In this document: positions 1 through 10,012 of the stretch, piece by piece
How positions within the stretch are numbered: position 1 is the first letter of the stretch
Layout of the letters: every line of letters starts with the position of its first letter
Assembly (NCBI RefSeq): GCF_000374305.1
Contig: NZ_KB894093.1
Span: 1,922,001 to 1,986,000 of the forward strand
Length of the DNA: 64,000 nt
Direction of reading: 5' to 3'
Origin: Actinomadura flavalba DSM 45200
GTDB lineage: Bacteria; Actinomycetota; Actinomycetes; Streptosporangiales; Streptosporangiaceae
The notes under the pieces: generated by a model
Told to the model about the DNA's origin: nothing
Databases searched by the model: none
Seen by the model: only the letters and a program-made list of their open reading frames with translations
Made by a program: the position numbers and the translations under genes

Positions 1-635
<635 letters not shown>

Positions 636-761
636 GTTTCCGCCGGTGATCACTTCGGCGTAGTCAGTTGGGACCGTTTTCATGCGGTCGCCCGGCACAC
701 CGGCGGCCGGACCGTCATCATTCGGGGAAACGTCGCACGGGTGAACTCTGGGGGGCGGAAG

Positions 762-1406
762 ATGCCGGTGGTCTCGGGCAGGAAACGGCAGCGCGCGCGG
801 GTCGAGGCGCCGCCGCCGATGGTGGAGGCCGCGCGCGGCTACGGGGAGATCGGCTGGCCGTGCGTCCCGGGCGCCACGCCGGGCGTCGACCGGTTCTGCT
901 CATGCGACCGCATCGGCTGTCCCGACCCGGGCGCGCACCCGGTGTCGAAGGCGTGGGCGCATCTGGCGAGCGTGGACGGCGACGTCCTGACCCGGCTGTG
1001 GGCCGCCGCGCCCGACGCGAACGTCATGCTCCCCACCGGACGCGTCTTCGACGTGTTCGACGTCCCGGCCGCCGCCGGAGCCCTGGCCCTCGCCCGCATC
1101 GCGGCCGAGGGCCTTCCCGTCGGGCCGGTCGCCGCGATCGGCACCGACCGGCACCTGTTCTTCGTCGCGACGCGCGGCGCCCCGGTGGACGAGGACGAGT
1201 GGTGGACGTGCCAGCTCGACACGTCCCCCGCGACCGTCGCGGACACGCCGGGGATGCGCTGGCACTGCCGCGACTCCTACGTCCCGGCGCCGCCGTCGAT
1301 GCTGCCGTTCGGCCGCGCCGTCACGTGGATTCACCCGCCCGGCGACGCGCCGCTGCCCGACCCGCTGCGCCTGCTCACCGTCCTGTCGGAGAGCTGCGAG
1401 CCGTAG
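762..1406 (+). CDS. Bifunctional DNA primase/polymerase N-terminal domain-like protein
   Basis: A 214-residue protein resembling the stand-alone primase-polymerase (prim-pol) N-terminal domain proteins common in actinomycetes. Visible family-like features are the N-terminal AARGYGEIGWPCVPG, the cysteine cluster CSCDRIGCPDPGAHP followed by SKAW, and the central NVMLPTGRVFDVFDVP, where prim-pols carry an acidic metal-binding strand. The acidic residues are sparse (only FDVFDV), so catalytic activity is doubtful. ATG 762 is preferred because GGGGGCGG lies 4-5 bases upstream; an in-frame GTG at 741 would add 7 residues. It stands alone between hemB and a convergent kinase gene, and its role is unknown. 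Confidence 0.6.
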   Translation: MPVVSGRKRQRARVEAPPPMVEAARGYGEIGWPCVPGATPGVDRFCSCDRIGCPDPGAHPVSKAWAHLASVDGDVLTRLWAAAPDANVMLPTGRVFDVFDVPAAAGALALARIAAEGLPVGPVAAIGTDRHLFFVATRGAPVDEDEWWTCQLDTSPATVADTPGMRWHCRDSYVPAPPSMLPFGRAVTWIHPPGDAPLPDPLRLLTVLSESCEP

Positions 1407-1413
1407 CCGGCGC

Positions 1414-3087
1414 TCAGCGCGGGGCGCCGATGGAGACCTTGGCGCCCCACCGGCTGTAGGTCGAGGTGTAGGTCTGGTTGCGCTCGGGTCCGGCCGCGCG
1501 GAAGGTGACGCGGGTCGGCCGGGACTGCTTGTCCAGGTGGACGGTGTAGGTGACCTCGGTGGCGCCGGTGCGCTTGGCGAGGTCGCCGAACAGGTCCCCG
1601 ACGTTGGCGACCTGGGCGAGCCGGTCCAGCGGGGCGGTGCCCTGGTGGGCGCCGCCGTTCGCGGTGAACGTGGCGCTGTTGCGCAGCAGCGCGGGGACGT
1701 TGGCCACCGCCGACCCTTCGCGGATCTGCGCGGCGAGGCCCGCGTAGCCGCGCGCGCGGGGGTCGAAGTCGACCGAGCGCCAGCGTCCGCCCGCGCGCAG
1801 CCAGGTGGTGTCCTTGAGGAGCACCGAGCGGCCCGCCTTGCGGGTGCCGCCCGACCCCTGCACGGTCATCTGGTACGACGCGGGCGCGTCGGCCTGGAGC
1901 GCGAGGGAGCCGTTGGCGTTGGCGGTGCCGCAGCAGCCGCTGCGGCGGAACGTGAAGGCCGCCCCGGCGGGACGGTCCACCGCCGCCTCCACCTTGTCGG
2001 CCAGCGCGGACGCCTGCGCCAGCGCCGGGTCCACCGTGGGCACCGGGGACGGCGAGCCGGACGTGGCGGGCGTCGCGGGCGGCGTGTCCTCGCCGCCGCG
2101 CATCGCGATCGCGGCCCCGGCGACACCGCCGACGATGACGATCGTCGCGGCGGCGGCCACCAGCGGCTTGGTGCGGCTGCGCTTGGCGGGCGCGGCGGCG
2201 GCGCCGCGCGACGCGGCCTTGGCCGCCTTGGCGGGCGGCGGCTCGGGCGCCTCGGCCGCCTGCCGGGCCAGCTCCGTCAGCCGCTCGCGGCCCTGCGCCT
2301 CCCACGACGGCCCGTAGGCGGCGACGGCGGCGGTCTCGACGGCCTCCAGGAAGTCGGCGGCCGACGCGGGCCGCTTCTCCGGCTCCTTGGCCAGCCCCTG
2401 CGCGATCAGGTCGCGCAGCGGCCCCGGCACCGACTCCACCGGCACCGGCGCCTCGCGGTGCGCCTTGGCCAGCGAGCGGCCGGTGAACGGCGGCGAGCCC
2501 GTCAGGCACTCGAAGAACACGGCGGTGGCCGCGTACAGGTCGGCGGGCGCCGACGGCGGCGCGCCGCCCCACAGCTCCGGCGCCGCGTAAGCGGGGCCGC
2601 CCTGCGCGGCGTCGCCGGACGGCGCCATGCCGAAGTCGGTGAGCCGGGCGTTGCCGGACGCGTCCACGAGCACGTTCGCGGGACGCAGCGCGCCGTGCGC
2701 GACGTCGGCGTCGTGCGCGGCGGCCAGGCCGAGCAGGACGCCGCCGAACGCCGACAGCGCGGCGAGCGGGCCGGTCGGCCCCTGCGCGGCCAGGATGCGG
2801 CGCAGCGTCACGCCGTCCACGCGCTCCATGACGACGGCGGTGCCCTGCGGGGACTCCACGAGGTCGAACAGGTCGACGACGTTGGGGTCCTCGATCTGGG
2901 AGAGCCGCCGCGCCGTCATCCGGAACCGGGACAGGAACACCTCGTCGGAGTCCAGCCGGGAGTCCAGGTACTTGATCGCGACCTTGGTCTGCGTGAGGTC
3001 GTCGACGGCCAGCACCACGCGGCCTGCGGTGCCGCCGCCCAGATCCGTGGCGTGCGTGAAGCCAGGGACCGTCCAGCCGTTGACCAC
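1414..3087 (-). CDS. Membrane-anchored Ser/Thr kinase-like protein, probable pseudokinase
   Basis: A 557-residue protein with a kinase-fold domain (about 1-260), a basic/Ala-Pro linker, one membrane segment (KPLVAAAATIVIVGGVAGAA) and an extracytoplasmic domain of about 170 residues. That last domain resembles LppX/LprG-type lipid-binding folds (TWLRAGGRWRSVDF, then VTYTVHLDKQSRPTRVTF). The Gly-loop, VAIK lysine (K39) and DFG (151-153) are kept. The catalytic loop reads HGALRPAN (131-138) instead of HRDLKPxN, so the proton-acceptor Asp is Ala133 and the Lys is Arg135; catalysis is therefore unlikely. The chosen start is GTG 3087 with GGAGGGG 11 bases upstream; a longer frame reaches 3255 but has no kinase-like sequence. 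It ends 7 bp from the convergent upstream gene. Ligand sensing or scaffolding is an inference. Confidence 0.85.
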   Translation of the reverse strand: MVNGWTVPGFTHATDLGGGTAGRVVLAVDDLTQTKVAIKYLDSRLDSDEVFLSRFRMTARRLSQIEDPNVVDLFDLVESPQGTAVVMERVDGVTLRRILAAQGPTGPLAALSAFGGVLLGLAAAHDADVAHGALRPANVLVDASGNARLTDFGMAPSGDAAQGGPAYAAPELWGGAPPSAPADLYAATAVFFECLTGSPPFTGRSLAKAHREAPVPVESVPGPLRDLIAQGLAKEPEKRPASAADFLEAVETAAVAAYGPSWEAQGRERLTELARQAAEAPEPPPAKAAKAASRGAAAAPAKRSRTKPLVAAAATIVIVGGVAGAAIAMRGGEDTPPATPATSGSPSPVPTVDPALAQASALADKVEAAVDRPAGAAFTFRRSGCCGTANANGSLALQADAPASYQMTVQGSGGTRKAGRSVLLKDTTWLRAGGRWRSVDFDPRARGYAGLAAQIREGSAVANVPALLRNSATFTANGGAHQGTAPLDRLAQVANVGDLFGDLAKRTGATEVTYTVHLDKQSRPTRVTFRAAGPERNQTYTSTYSRWGAKVSIGAPR

Positions 3088-3418
3088 CTGCGAGTCATCC
3101 CCTCCGCGGCGGCGTGTGCCGCCGGAGCATCCGCATGCCCGGCTCGGCGTCCGAGGCGAGCTTTCCGGTGCGTTCCAACCTTGTCCACCGCAACACGGCG
3201 GATGCGTACGTTGCTGGACTATAGGCCCGTTCACCGCAGGGTCAAGGCACGTCACCGAACTGCAACGCGTCGGCGCGCGCGTGTGCGCGGTCCGTCGCGC
3301 CGCGACTGCGGAGCGCCCGCGTCGCGCGCCGGTCGGCGCGGCAAGAACTTGTTCAAAGTTTGTTCATTGCCGGACCGGACAGAGAGGGGGCGACACCCGG
3401 CGAGCGGAGGAGCGACGA
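3088..3418. promoter_or_regulatory. Divergent intergenic region between pseudokinase and lipocalin genes
   Basis: A 331-bp non-coding stretch that should hold both divergent promoters. Its most AT-rich part, 3343-3368, contains a direct repeat TTGTTCA at 3349-3355 and 3360-3366 (11-bp period, one helical turn), about 55-70 bases before the lipocalin ATG. This could be a -35 region or an operator. No structured RNA or convincing small gene was seen. Confidence 0.35.
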
Positions 3419-4012
3419 ATGCGCGCGAAGCGGACGATGCGAGCGGTGACGGTGGGCGCGGTCGCGGCCGCCGCGACGGTGGCGGGCGCCGGAGCGGCGT
3501 CGGCCGAGGCGCCGGTGCCCCCGGTCGCCTCGGTGGACGTCCCCCGGTACCTCGGCACCTGGTACCAGGTCGCGGCGGTACCCCAGTGGTTCGAGATCCA
3601 GTGCGTCAAGAACGTCACCGCGCGGTACGGCCTCGCCGCGAACGGCTCGGTCGCGGTCGAGAACCGGTGCGCCGCGTGGTTCGGCGCGACGAGCGCCGTG
3701 CAGGGGGAGGCCAAGCCGCTCGACGCCACCAACGCCCGGCTGAACGTCTCGTTCGTCCGCTGGGACGGCGCCTACGTGCACCAGAAGACCGCCAACTACA
3801 TCGTCGTCGGCCTCGACCGGGACTACGGCTGGGCCACCGTCACCGACGCCGGGCGCGGCAGCGGCTTCGTCCTGTCCCGCCGCCCCGCGCTGAGCGCGGA
3901 GCAGACCGCCGCCGCGCAGGCGTCCCTGCGCGGCGCCGGAGTCGACCCCTGCCGGCTCAAGGTCACCGCGCAGGACGGCGGCCGGTCCGACAAGGGCGCC
4001 GCGTTCTGCTGA
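3419..4012 (+). CDS. Secreted lipocalin family protein (Blc-like)
   Basis: A 197-residue protein with a Sec signal peptide (basic MRAKRTMR, Ala/Val-rich core, cleavage near ASA-EAP) followed by a bacterial lipocalin barrel. The diagnostic first strand is [21 protein letters not shown] (GTWY motif). Later strands are [34 protein letters not shown] and the terminal GFVLSRRP helix segment. Cysteines near residues 61, 83, 180 and 197 could form disulphides. There is no lipobox, unlike E. coli Blc, so it is probably exported free rather than lipid-anchored. The start is ATG 3419 with a strong GGAGGA site. Lipocalins bind small hydrophobic molecules; the ligand here is unknown. Confidence 0.88.
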   Translation: MRAKRTMRAVTVGAVAAAATVAGAGAASAEAPVPPVASVDVPRYLGTWYQVAAVPQWFEIQCVKNVTARYGLAANGSVAVENRCAAWFGATSAVQGEAKPLDATNARLNVSFVRWDGAYVHQKTANYIVVGLDRDYGWATVTDAGRGSGFVLSRRPALSAEQTAAAQASLRGAGVDPCRLKVTAQDGGRSDKGAAFC

Positions 4013-4055
4013 CCCGGCCGTCGCGAGCACGGGCGGAGGCGGGGAAGATGGGAGC

Positions 4056-5345
4056 GTGACGACGACCGAACGCTCCCAGGAACTGTTCGCGCGGGCCGAG
4101 CGGATCGTGCCCGGCGGTGTCAACTCGCCGGTGCGGGCCTTCCGCGCCGTGGGCGGGACGCCCCGGTTCATCACCTCCGCCCGGGGCCCCTACCTGACCG
4201 ACGCCGACGGCACCGAGTACGTCGACCTCATCTGCTCGTGGGGCCCGATGATCCTCGGGCACGCGCACCCCGCCGTCGTGGACGCGGTCACCGGCGCGGC
4301 CGGGCGCGGCACGTCCTACGGGGCGCCGACGCCCGGCGAGGTCGAGCTGGCCGAGGAGATCGTCGCGCGGACGCCGGTGGAGCAGGTGCGGCTCGTCAAC
4401 TCCGGCACCGAGGCGACGATGTCGGCGATCCGGCTGGCGCGCGGCTTCACCGGCCGCGCCAAGATCGTCAAGTTCGCGGGCTGCTACCACGGCCACGTCG
4501 ACGCGCTGCTGGCCGCCGCCGGGTCCGGCGTCGCCACGCTCGCGCTGCCCGACACGCCCGGCGTCACCGGCGCCGCGACGGCCGACACGCTCGTCCTGCC
4601 GTACAACGACGTCGCCGCCGTGGAGCGCGTCTTCGCCGAGCACGGCCCGGAGATCGCCTGTGTGATCACCGAGGCGGTGCCGTGCAACATGGGCGTCGTG
4701 CCGCCGCTGGACGGCTTCAACGCGCTGCTCCAGAGCCTGTGCGCGCGCAACGGGTCGCTGCTCGTCGTCGACGAGGTGCTCACCGGGTTCCGCGCCTCGG
4801 AGTCCGGCTGGTACGGCGTCGAGGGCGTCGCGGGCGACCTGGTCACGTTCGGGAAGGTGATGGGCGGCGGGCTGCCCGCCGCCGCGTTCGGCGGCCGCGC
4901 CGACGTCATGGCGCTGCTCGCCCCCGCCGGTCCCGTCTACCAGGCGGGCACGCTGTCGGGGAACCCGCTCGCCACGGCGGCGGGCCTGGCGACGCTGCGC
5001 AACGCCACCCCGGACGTGTACGCCGCCATCGACCGCGCGGCGCGGATCGTCGGCGACGCGGCGTCCGAGGCGCTGACCAAGGAGGGCGTGCCGCACCGGC
5101 TCCAGCGCGCCGGGAACCTGTTCTCGGTCTTCTTCACGGGCGAGCCCGTGCACGACTTCGCCGTCGCCCAGACGCAGGACTCGGCCGCCTACGCCGCGTT
5201 CTTCCACGCCGCGCTCGACCACGGCGTCTACCTGCCGCCGTCGGCGTACGAGGTGTGGTTCCTGTCCGCCGCGCACGACGACGCCGCCCTCGACCGCGTC
5301 CTGGCGGCCCTGCCGCACGCGGCCCGCGCGGCCGCCGCGGCCTAG
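4056..5345 (+). CDS. hemL: Glutamate-1-semialdehyde 2,1-aminomutase
   Basis: PLP enzyme that converts glutamate-1-semialdehyde to 5-aminolevulinate, the last step of the C5 route feeding HemB. The 429-residue length is normal for the family. Seen are the N-terminal [11 protein letters not shown], the [20 protein letters not shown] cofactor region, [10 protein letters not shown], and the PLP lysine K257 in [20 protein letters not shown] start. It overlaps the convergent DapA-like gene by 4 bp at its stop. The lipocalin gene lies 43 bp upstream and may be co-transcribed. Identification is secure. Confidence 0.97.
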   Translation: MTTTERSQELFARAERIVPGGVNSPVRAFRAVGGTPRFITSARGPYLTDADGTEYVDLICSWGPMILGHAHPAVVDAVTGAAGRGTSYGAPTPGEVELAEEIVARTPVEQVRLVNSGTEATMSAIRLARGFTGRAKIVKFAGCYHGHVDALLAAAGSGVATLALPDTPGVTGAATADTLVLPYNDVAAVERVFAEHGPEIACVITEAVPCNMGVVPPLDGFNALLQSLCARNGSLLVVDEVLTGFRASESGWYGVEGVAGDLVTFGKVMGGGLPAAAFGGRADVMALLAPAGPVYQAGTLSGNPLATAAGLATLRNATPDVYAAIDRAARIVGDAASEALTKEGVPHRLQRAGNLFSVFFTGEPVHDFAVAQTQDSAAYAAFFHAALDHGVYLPPSAYEVWFLSAAHDDAALDRVLAALPHAARAAAAA

Positions 5346-6211
5346 GGCGCGCCGGCCGTCGAGTAGCGGGGCGTCGCGGTGTGCGCGGTGCGCGCCGCCG
5401 CCTCGGCCTGGCGGGCGGCGCGGCGGGCGTTCAGCGGCCGCGCCGGGGTGAGCGGGGCGCGGACGAGCGGGGTGTCGATCACGCCCAGCTCGGCCAGCGC
5501 CCCCTTCAGCACCGCCGGGGCGGCCTGCTCGGCGAGCGTGTCGAGCAGCGGGAGCAGCGCGTCGTGGTCGTCCAGCCGCATGTCGCGGTACGCCTCGGGA
5601 ACCAGGCACGCCGTCGCGGTGACGCCGCCCTCGGCGCCGAGCGCCAGCATCGGGAACAGCAGCGCGTCGTCGCCGCACAGGATCGGCTTGGTGCTGTTGG
5701 CGATCAGGTCGAGGGTGTCGCGGCCGAGGGCGCCGGGGCAGTGCTTCATCGCCGCGACGCCGTCCAGGTCGAGGATTCGCAGCAGCGCGTCCGGCGCGAG
5801 CCGCTTCCCGGTGCGGTACGGGATGTCGTAGACGATGACGGGTACGTCCAGCGCGGCCGTGACGGCGGCGAAGTGCGCCACGACGGCGTCGTCGTCGGGC
5901 CGCACGTAGTACGGCACCGGGACCAGCAGCGCGTCGGCGTACCGCTGCCACCCGCGCGCCTCGGCGATCGTCGCGGCGGTGCCCGCGCCGCCCGCCCCGA
6001 CGGTCAGCGGCGCGCCGGACGCGCGGCACACGTCCAGGACGGTGCGGCGCTCGTCGTCGGTGAGCAGCATCGCCTCGCCGGTCGAGCCGAGCGCGACGAG
6101 ACCGGCCGCGCCGCCGTCCAGGCAGCGCCGCACGACCCGCTCCAGGCTCGCGACGTCCACGGTGTCGGCGGCGGTGAGGGGAGTGGGCAGGGCGGCGTGG
6201 ATCTGCGTCAT
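5342..6211 (-). CDS. Dihydrodipicolinate synthase (DapA) family aldolase
   Basis: A 289-residue class I aldolase of the DHDPS/N-acetylneuraminate lyase family. It has the GSTGEAMLL pyruvate-binding loop (42-46 in GTTGE position), the catalytic Tyr128 ([11 protein letters not shown]) and Schiff-base Lys156 (VAAMKHCPG). Pattern and length match 4-hydroxy-tetrahydrodipicolinate synthase, which condenses pyruvate with aspartate semialdehyde in lysine and diaminopimelate synthesis. Isolation from other dap genes and the Ala/Arg-rich tail leave room for another 2-keto-acid aldolase role. It is divergent from the LysR gene across a 72-bp gap, which suggests control by that regulator. Confidence 0.82.
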   Translation of the reverse strand: MTQIHAALPTPLTAADTVDVASLERVVRRCLDGGAAGLVALGSTGEAMLLTDDERRTVLDVCRASGAPLTVGAGGAGTAATIAEARGWQRYADALLVPVPYYVRPDDDAVVAHFAAVTAALDVPVIVYDIPYRTGKRLAPDALLRILDLDGVAAMKHCPGALGRDTLDLIANSTKPILCGDDALLFPMLALGAEGGVTATACLVPEAYRDMRLDDHDALLPLLDTLAEQAAPAVLKGALAELGVIDTPLVRAPLTPARPLNARRAARQAEAAARTAHTATPRYSTAGAP

Positions 6212-6283
6212 GGGCTCAGCCTCGCGCGCGAGGTGTTTAAGAACAAGCTAGAAAACCTGCATGGTCGGCTTTAGAATTGCTTC
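6212..6283. promoter_or_regulatory. dapA-like / lysR divergent promoter
   Basis: A 72-bp gap between divergently transcribed genes. It includes an AT-rich core (about 6230-6283) with several T-N11-A type spacings, as expected of a LysR-type operator where the regulator represses itself and controls its neighbour. No exact binding site can be named from the sequence alone. Confidence 0.4.
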
Positions 6284-7198
6284 ATGCTCGATCTCGAACG
6301 CCTGCGCGCCCTGCACTCGGTCGCGACCTACGGCTCGGTGAGCGCCGCCGCCGACGTCCTGCACGTCACCACGTCGGCGGTGTCGCAGCAGCTCGCCAAG
6401 CTCGAACGCGAGACGGGCCAGAAGCTGCTGGAACGGCACGGCCGGGGCGTCCGCCTCACCGACGCCGCCGAACTGCTCGTCACCCACGCCGAGAACATCC
6501 TGTCCCTGGTGGAACGCGCCCAGTCCGACCTGGAGGCGCACCGCGGCGCCGTCGTCGGCCGGCTGTCGATGGCGGCATTCGCCACGGCCGTGCGCGGGCT
6601 CGTCCCCGAGGCGCTGGCGTCGCTGCGCCGCGACCACCCCGACCTCGCCGTCTCCGTGCACGAGACCGACCCGATGCAGAGCATCCCCCTGGTCGCGCGC
6701 GGCGACCTCGACATGGCCGTCGTGCAGGACTGGAACAACCAGCCGCTCACGCTCCCCGACAACCTCCAGCGCGGCTTCATCTGCGACGACGTCGCCGACA
6801 TCGCGCTGCCGTCCACGCACTGCCTCGCGCACCGCGACCGCATCCACCTCAAGGAGCTGGCGGGCGACGCGTGGATCAGCTCGTCGCCCAACAGCATCTG
6901 CTGCGAGTGGCTGAACCACACGCTGCGGCGGCACGAGTGCGAGCCGAACATCGCGCACACCGCCTACGAGATCCCGACGCAGCTCGTCATGGTCGCGGCG
7001 GGGCTCGGCAACGCGATCCTGCCCCGGCTCGGCCGCGACGCGCTGCCCCCGACCGTCTCGATCGTCGAGGTCGAGCCCGTCATGACCCGCCGCATCTTCG
7101 CGATCTGGCGCGAGGAGGCCGCCCGCCGCCCGGCGATCCGCGCCACCCTCGACGCGCTGCGCACCACCGGCGCCTGCCTGCCGGAACGATCTTCCTGA
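6284..7198 (+). CDS. LysR family transcriptional regulator
   Basis: A 304-residue LysR-type regulator. The N-terminal winged helix-turn-helix (about 1-60) reads LERLRALHSVATYGSVSAAADVLHVTTSAVSQQLAKLERETGQ, the textbook signature. A linker helix and a two-lobed effector domain follow (GRLSMAAFATAVRGLVPEAL onward). ATG start. Divergent placement beside the DapA-like gene suggests it senses a lysine-pathway or related metabolite, but the effector cannot be read from the sequence. Confidence 0.93.
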   Translation: MLDLERLRALHSVATYGSVSAAADVLHVTTSAVSQQLAKLERETGQKLLERHGRGVRLTDAAELLVTHAENILSLVERAQSDLEAHRGAVVGRLSMAAFATAVRGLVPEALASLRRDHPDLAVSVHETDPMQSIPLVARGDLDMAVVQDWNNQPLTLPDNLQRGFICDDVADIALPSTHCLAHRDRIHLKELAGDAWISSSPNSICCEWLNHTLRRHECEPNIAHTAYEIPTQLVMVAAGLGNAILPRLGRDALPPTVSIVEVEPVMTRRIFAIWREEAARRPAIRATLDALRTTGACLPERSS

Positions 7199-7223
7199 CC
7201 GCGATGGGCGCTATCGTCCCCTT

Positions 7224-9326
7224 GTGACGGAATGGCGGGTTTCGGGGTACACGGAAGTCCGGGAGCTGGGCGCGGGGGCGCAGGGCCGGGTCGTGCTGGC
7301 GCGCAACGACGCGTCCGGCGCGCCGGTCGCGGTCAAGTACCTCGCCCCCGCCGCCGACGAGGCCGAGCGCGAGCGGATGCGGCACGAGGCGCGGATGCTC
7401 GCGCAGGCCGACAGCCCGCACATCGCCCGGCTCTACGGGATGGTCGAGAGCGACACGGGCGCGGCGCTGGTCATGGAGGCCGTGGACGGCGTGTCGCTCA
7501 AGGCCGTGCTGGAACGGCACGGCGCGCTCGGGCCCGAGGCCGCGCTGACGGTGCTCAAGGGGTCGCTGCTCGGGCTGGCCGCCGCGCACGCCCTCGGCGT
7601 CGTGCACCGCGACTTCAAGCCCGCCAACATCGTCGTCCCCGCCGACGGGCGCAGCCGCCTGGTCGACTTCGGCATCGCCGTCCCCGCCGGGCGGGTCGCG
7701 GGCGGCGCCGGGACGCCGCTGTACATGGCGCCCGAGCAGTGGACCGAGCACACCGCCACGCCCGCGACCGACGTGTACGCGGCCACCTGCGTGTTCGTGG
7801 AGGCCGTGACGGGGCGGCGCCCGTACTCCGGCAGCGGCGACGAACTGCGCGCCGCGCACCTCACCGCGCCCGTCCCCGTCGCGGACGTGCCCGAGCCGCT
7901 GCGGCCCCTCGTCCTGGCCGGGATGGCCAAGACGCCGGACGCGCGGCCGCCCGGCGCGGCCGTGTTCGTCGAGGAACTGGAGACCGTCGCGCGCGCCGCC
8001 TACGGCGACGACTGGGAGGGGCGGGGCGCGCAGATGCTCGCGTTCGCCACGGTCGCCCTGGCCGCGCTGTTCCCGCTCGCGGCGTGGACGGTGCCCGCCG
8101 GAACGGCGGCGAGCGCGGCCGGGTCGTCGGCGGGCGCGGTGTCGCTGGGCGGGAAGGCCGCCGCCGCGGGCGGGGCCAAGGGGTTCCTCGGCAGCGGCGC
8201 GGGGATGGCCGGGATCGCGGCCGGGACGGCGGCCGTGGTCGTCGGCGGCGCCGTCATCGCCCAGCAGTTCGTCCCGGACGACCCGCCGCCGCGCCCCGCC
8301 GTCAGCGCCTCGCCGGTGGCGGCGACGGTCGCGCCGATCGGCTGCAAACCGTCCGGGCCGGGCCCGAGCCAGGCGGCGCCGCCCGCGACGCTGACGCTGC
8401 CCGCGCGCATCCGGCTGCCCGAGGGGGCCGCCGTCTACTACGGGGGCGACCAGTTCATGATCGGCCCGGCGGGCCGGGAGTGCCTGTCGTCGGCGGGCGC
8501 CGCCAGCGGCACCCACGACGTCGGCACGCCCGCGACCGGGTTCGTCTCGCGGTCCTGGCAGGGCTCGGTCGGCACGATCGCGGGCATGATGTGCGAGTAC
8601 TTCCCGGACTCGCCGGAGGCCGCCCGGGTCCGGCGGGACCGGGGCGACTGCACGTCGTCCACGCCCCGCACGGCGCTGCCCGCCGGGGCGAAGGGCGTCC
8701 GCGCGGTGCTCGTCCCCGGCGACATCGCGGACGCCGGGCCGCCTCCGCCGCGCGTCAGCGTCCGCCTGGTCACCGTCAGCGACAACGGGGCGCCGACGTC
8801 CACGACCTGCTCGATGCCGTGGGCGAAACGCGACCTGTGCACGGCGGCGCTCGGCTACGCCTACCTGCTGCACGCCGAGGGCACCGCGACCCCGGCCGCG
8901 ACCCTCGACGCGGCACTGGCCCGCATCGGCACGTACGTCACGGCGTCGCGCACCGGGGCGGGCGCGCCCGCGAACCCGTACGCGGGCCGGAGAGTCGAGG
9001 GGGTCTTCCTGCCCGGCCTGAAGTTCGCCCCGGCGCGTTTCGTCGCCGTCAAGGACGACCCCGGCAACTACACCGTGCGGCGCAAGGGCACGTACGTCCC
9101 GGTCGCGCTGGCCCCCGGCTTCAAGGCCGGATACGTCACCCTCGGCGAGGGACCGAACGGCGTCGGCCTCGTGCGGCGCCCGATGACCGTGGCCCGGTTC
9201 CAGGCCCACCTGAGCCGCGTCCGCGACCGGAACGGACTCGTCACCGGCACCAACCCGTGGATCGTCCGCTTCGACGCCGCGGGCCGCGTGCTCAGCGCCG
9301 ACCACGACGCGTCACCGTCCCTGTGA
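7224..9326 (+). CDS. Membrane-anchored serine/threonine protein kinase (active-site complete)
   Basis: A 700-residue PASTA-less Hanks-type kinase. The catalytic domain (about 8-255) is complete: glycine loop GAGAQGRV, K38 in VAVKYL, catalytic loop HRDFKPAN (128-135), DFG at 148-150 and MAPEQW at 169-173. Two hydrophobic stretches follow (about 270-290 and 335-360), the second likely spanning the membrane. The rest is a Pro-rich linker and an extracytoplasmic domain of about 320 residues with several Cys, of no recognised family. GTG start, 25 bp after the LysR stop. Its pairing with the pseudokinase 4 kb upstream is discussed in the findings. Confidence 0.92.
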   Translation: MTEWRVSGYTEVRELGAGAQGRVVLARNDASGAPVAVKYLAPAADEAERERMRHEARMLAQADSPHIARLYGMVESDTGAALVMEAVDGVSLKAVLERHGALGPEAALTVLKGSLLGLAAAHALGVVHRDFKPANIVVPADGRSRLVDFGIAVPAGRVAGGAGTPLYMAPEQWTEHTATPATDVYAATCVFVEAVTGRRPYSGSGDELRAAHLTAPVPVADVPEPLRPLVLAGMAKTPDARPPGAAVFVEELETVARAAYGDDWEGRGAQMLAFATVALAALFPLAAWTVPAGTAASAAGSSAGAVSLGGKAAAAGGAKGFLGSGAGMAGIAAGTAAVVVGGAVIAQQFVPDDPPPRPAVSASPVAATVAPIGCKPSGPGPSQAAPPATLTLPARIRLPEGAAVYYGGDQFMIGPAGRECLSSAGAASGTHDVGTPATGFVSRSWQGSVGTIAGMMCEYFPDSPEAARVRRDRGDCTSSTPRTALPAGAKGVRAVLVPGDIADAGPPPPRVSVRLVTVSDNGAPTSTTCSMPWAKRDLCTAALGYAYLLHAEGTATPAATLDAALARIGTYVTASRTGAGAPANPYAGRRVEGVFLPGLKFAPARFVAVKDDPGNYTVRRKGTYVPVALAPGFKAGYVTLGEGPNGVGLVRRPMTVARFQAHLSRVRDRNGLVTGTNPWIVRFDAAGRVLSADHDASPSL

Positions 9327-9360
9327 CCCGCGCCGCCGGGGCGGCTGGCAGCATGGACGC

Positions 9361-9951
9361 ATGACGTTCGAGCTGGTGGTGTGGCGGCAGACCGGGACGA
9401 TCAGCGCCGAGCAGGCGGCGGCGACCGACCGGGACACACTGGACCCCGCCGCCGCGGTCGCGGCGTTCCACACGGACCTGGCCGGGCTCGCCCCCGACGC
9501 CGAGGTCACCGCCCCCGAGTCGCGCTACGCGGTCGTCACGATGACCCCCGACCGGGTGGACGAGGTGTCGTCCGAGGTCTACGCCCTCGCCCGCGACCAT
9601 GAACTGATCTGCTACGACCCCGAACGCGCCCTCGTCCACAACCTCGGCCCCCTCGGCGCCTACCGGGGAATGCAACTCCACTCCGGCGACGGCCTGGTCG
9701 TCATCGACCCCGACCTGGGCCTCATCGACGCCGCCCTCCAACGCCTGGGCCCCCAGAACCCCTTCACGTCCCTGGTCGTCTTCGGCGAACACTTCATCCA
9801 GACGTCCCCAGAGAACGACACCTACGAACTGGAGTACAAGGAAGACACCCTCCACCGCACCTCGACGGGTCTAGCCGAGGTACGCCTGGCCTTCAACGAG
9901 TACGCCACGGGCGAGCGCGCCTTCCTGCACCGCCACGCCTGGCAGGGCTGA
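9361..9951 (+). CDS. Conserved-type hypothetical protein, 196 aa
   Basis: A cytoplasmic protein without signal peptide or membrane segment. The N-terminal half (FELVVWRQTGTISAEQAAA ... HELICYDPE) resembles a widespread group of small actinobacterial hypothetical proteins that begin with a VWE/VWR strand and end in CYDP. The C-terminal half (GEHFIQTSPENDTYELEYKE) is acidic and unassigned. It follows the kinase by 34 bp on the same strand and may share its transcript. The last third uses C-ending codons almost exclusively. The function is unknown. Confidence 0.7.
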   Translation: MTFELVVWRQTGTISAEQAAATDRDTLDPAAAVAAFHTDLAGLAPDAEVTAPESRYAVVTMTPDRVDEVSSEVYALARDHELICYDPERALVHNLGPLGAYRGMQLHSGDGLVVIDPDLGLIDAALQRLGPQNPFTSLVVFGEHFIQTSPENDTYELEYKEDTLHRTSTGLAEVRLAFNEYATGERAFLHRHAWQG

Positions 9952-10012
9952 GCGGCGCAAGCGGCAGGGCTGGGGAGGGGCAGTGGGGGTGCGCCGGTAC
10001 GCTGGCGGCGCG

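Noticed and set aside
1537..4059. An 840-codon + strand frame over the pseudokinase and lipocalin
   Set aside because: Gly/Arg-rich product without any domain; it is a shadow of GC-rich genes in other frames.
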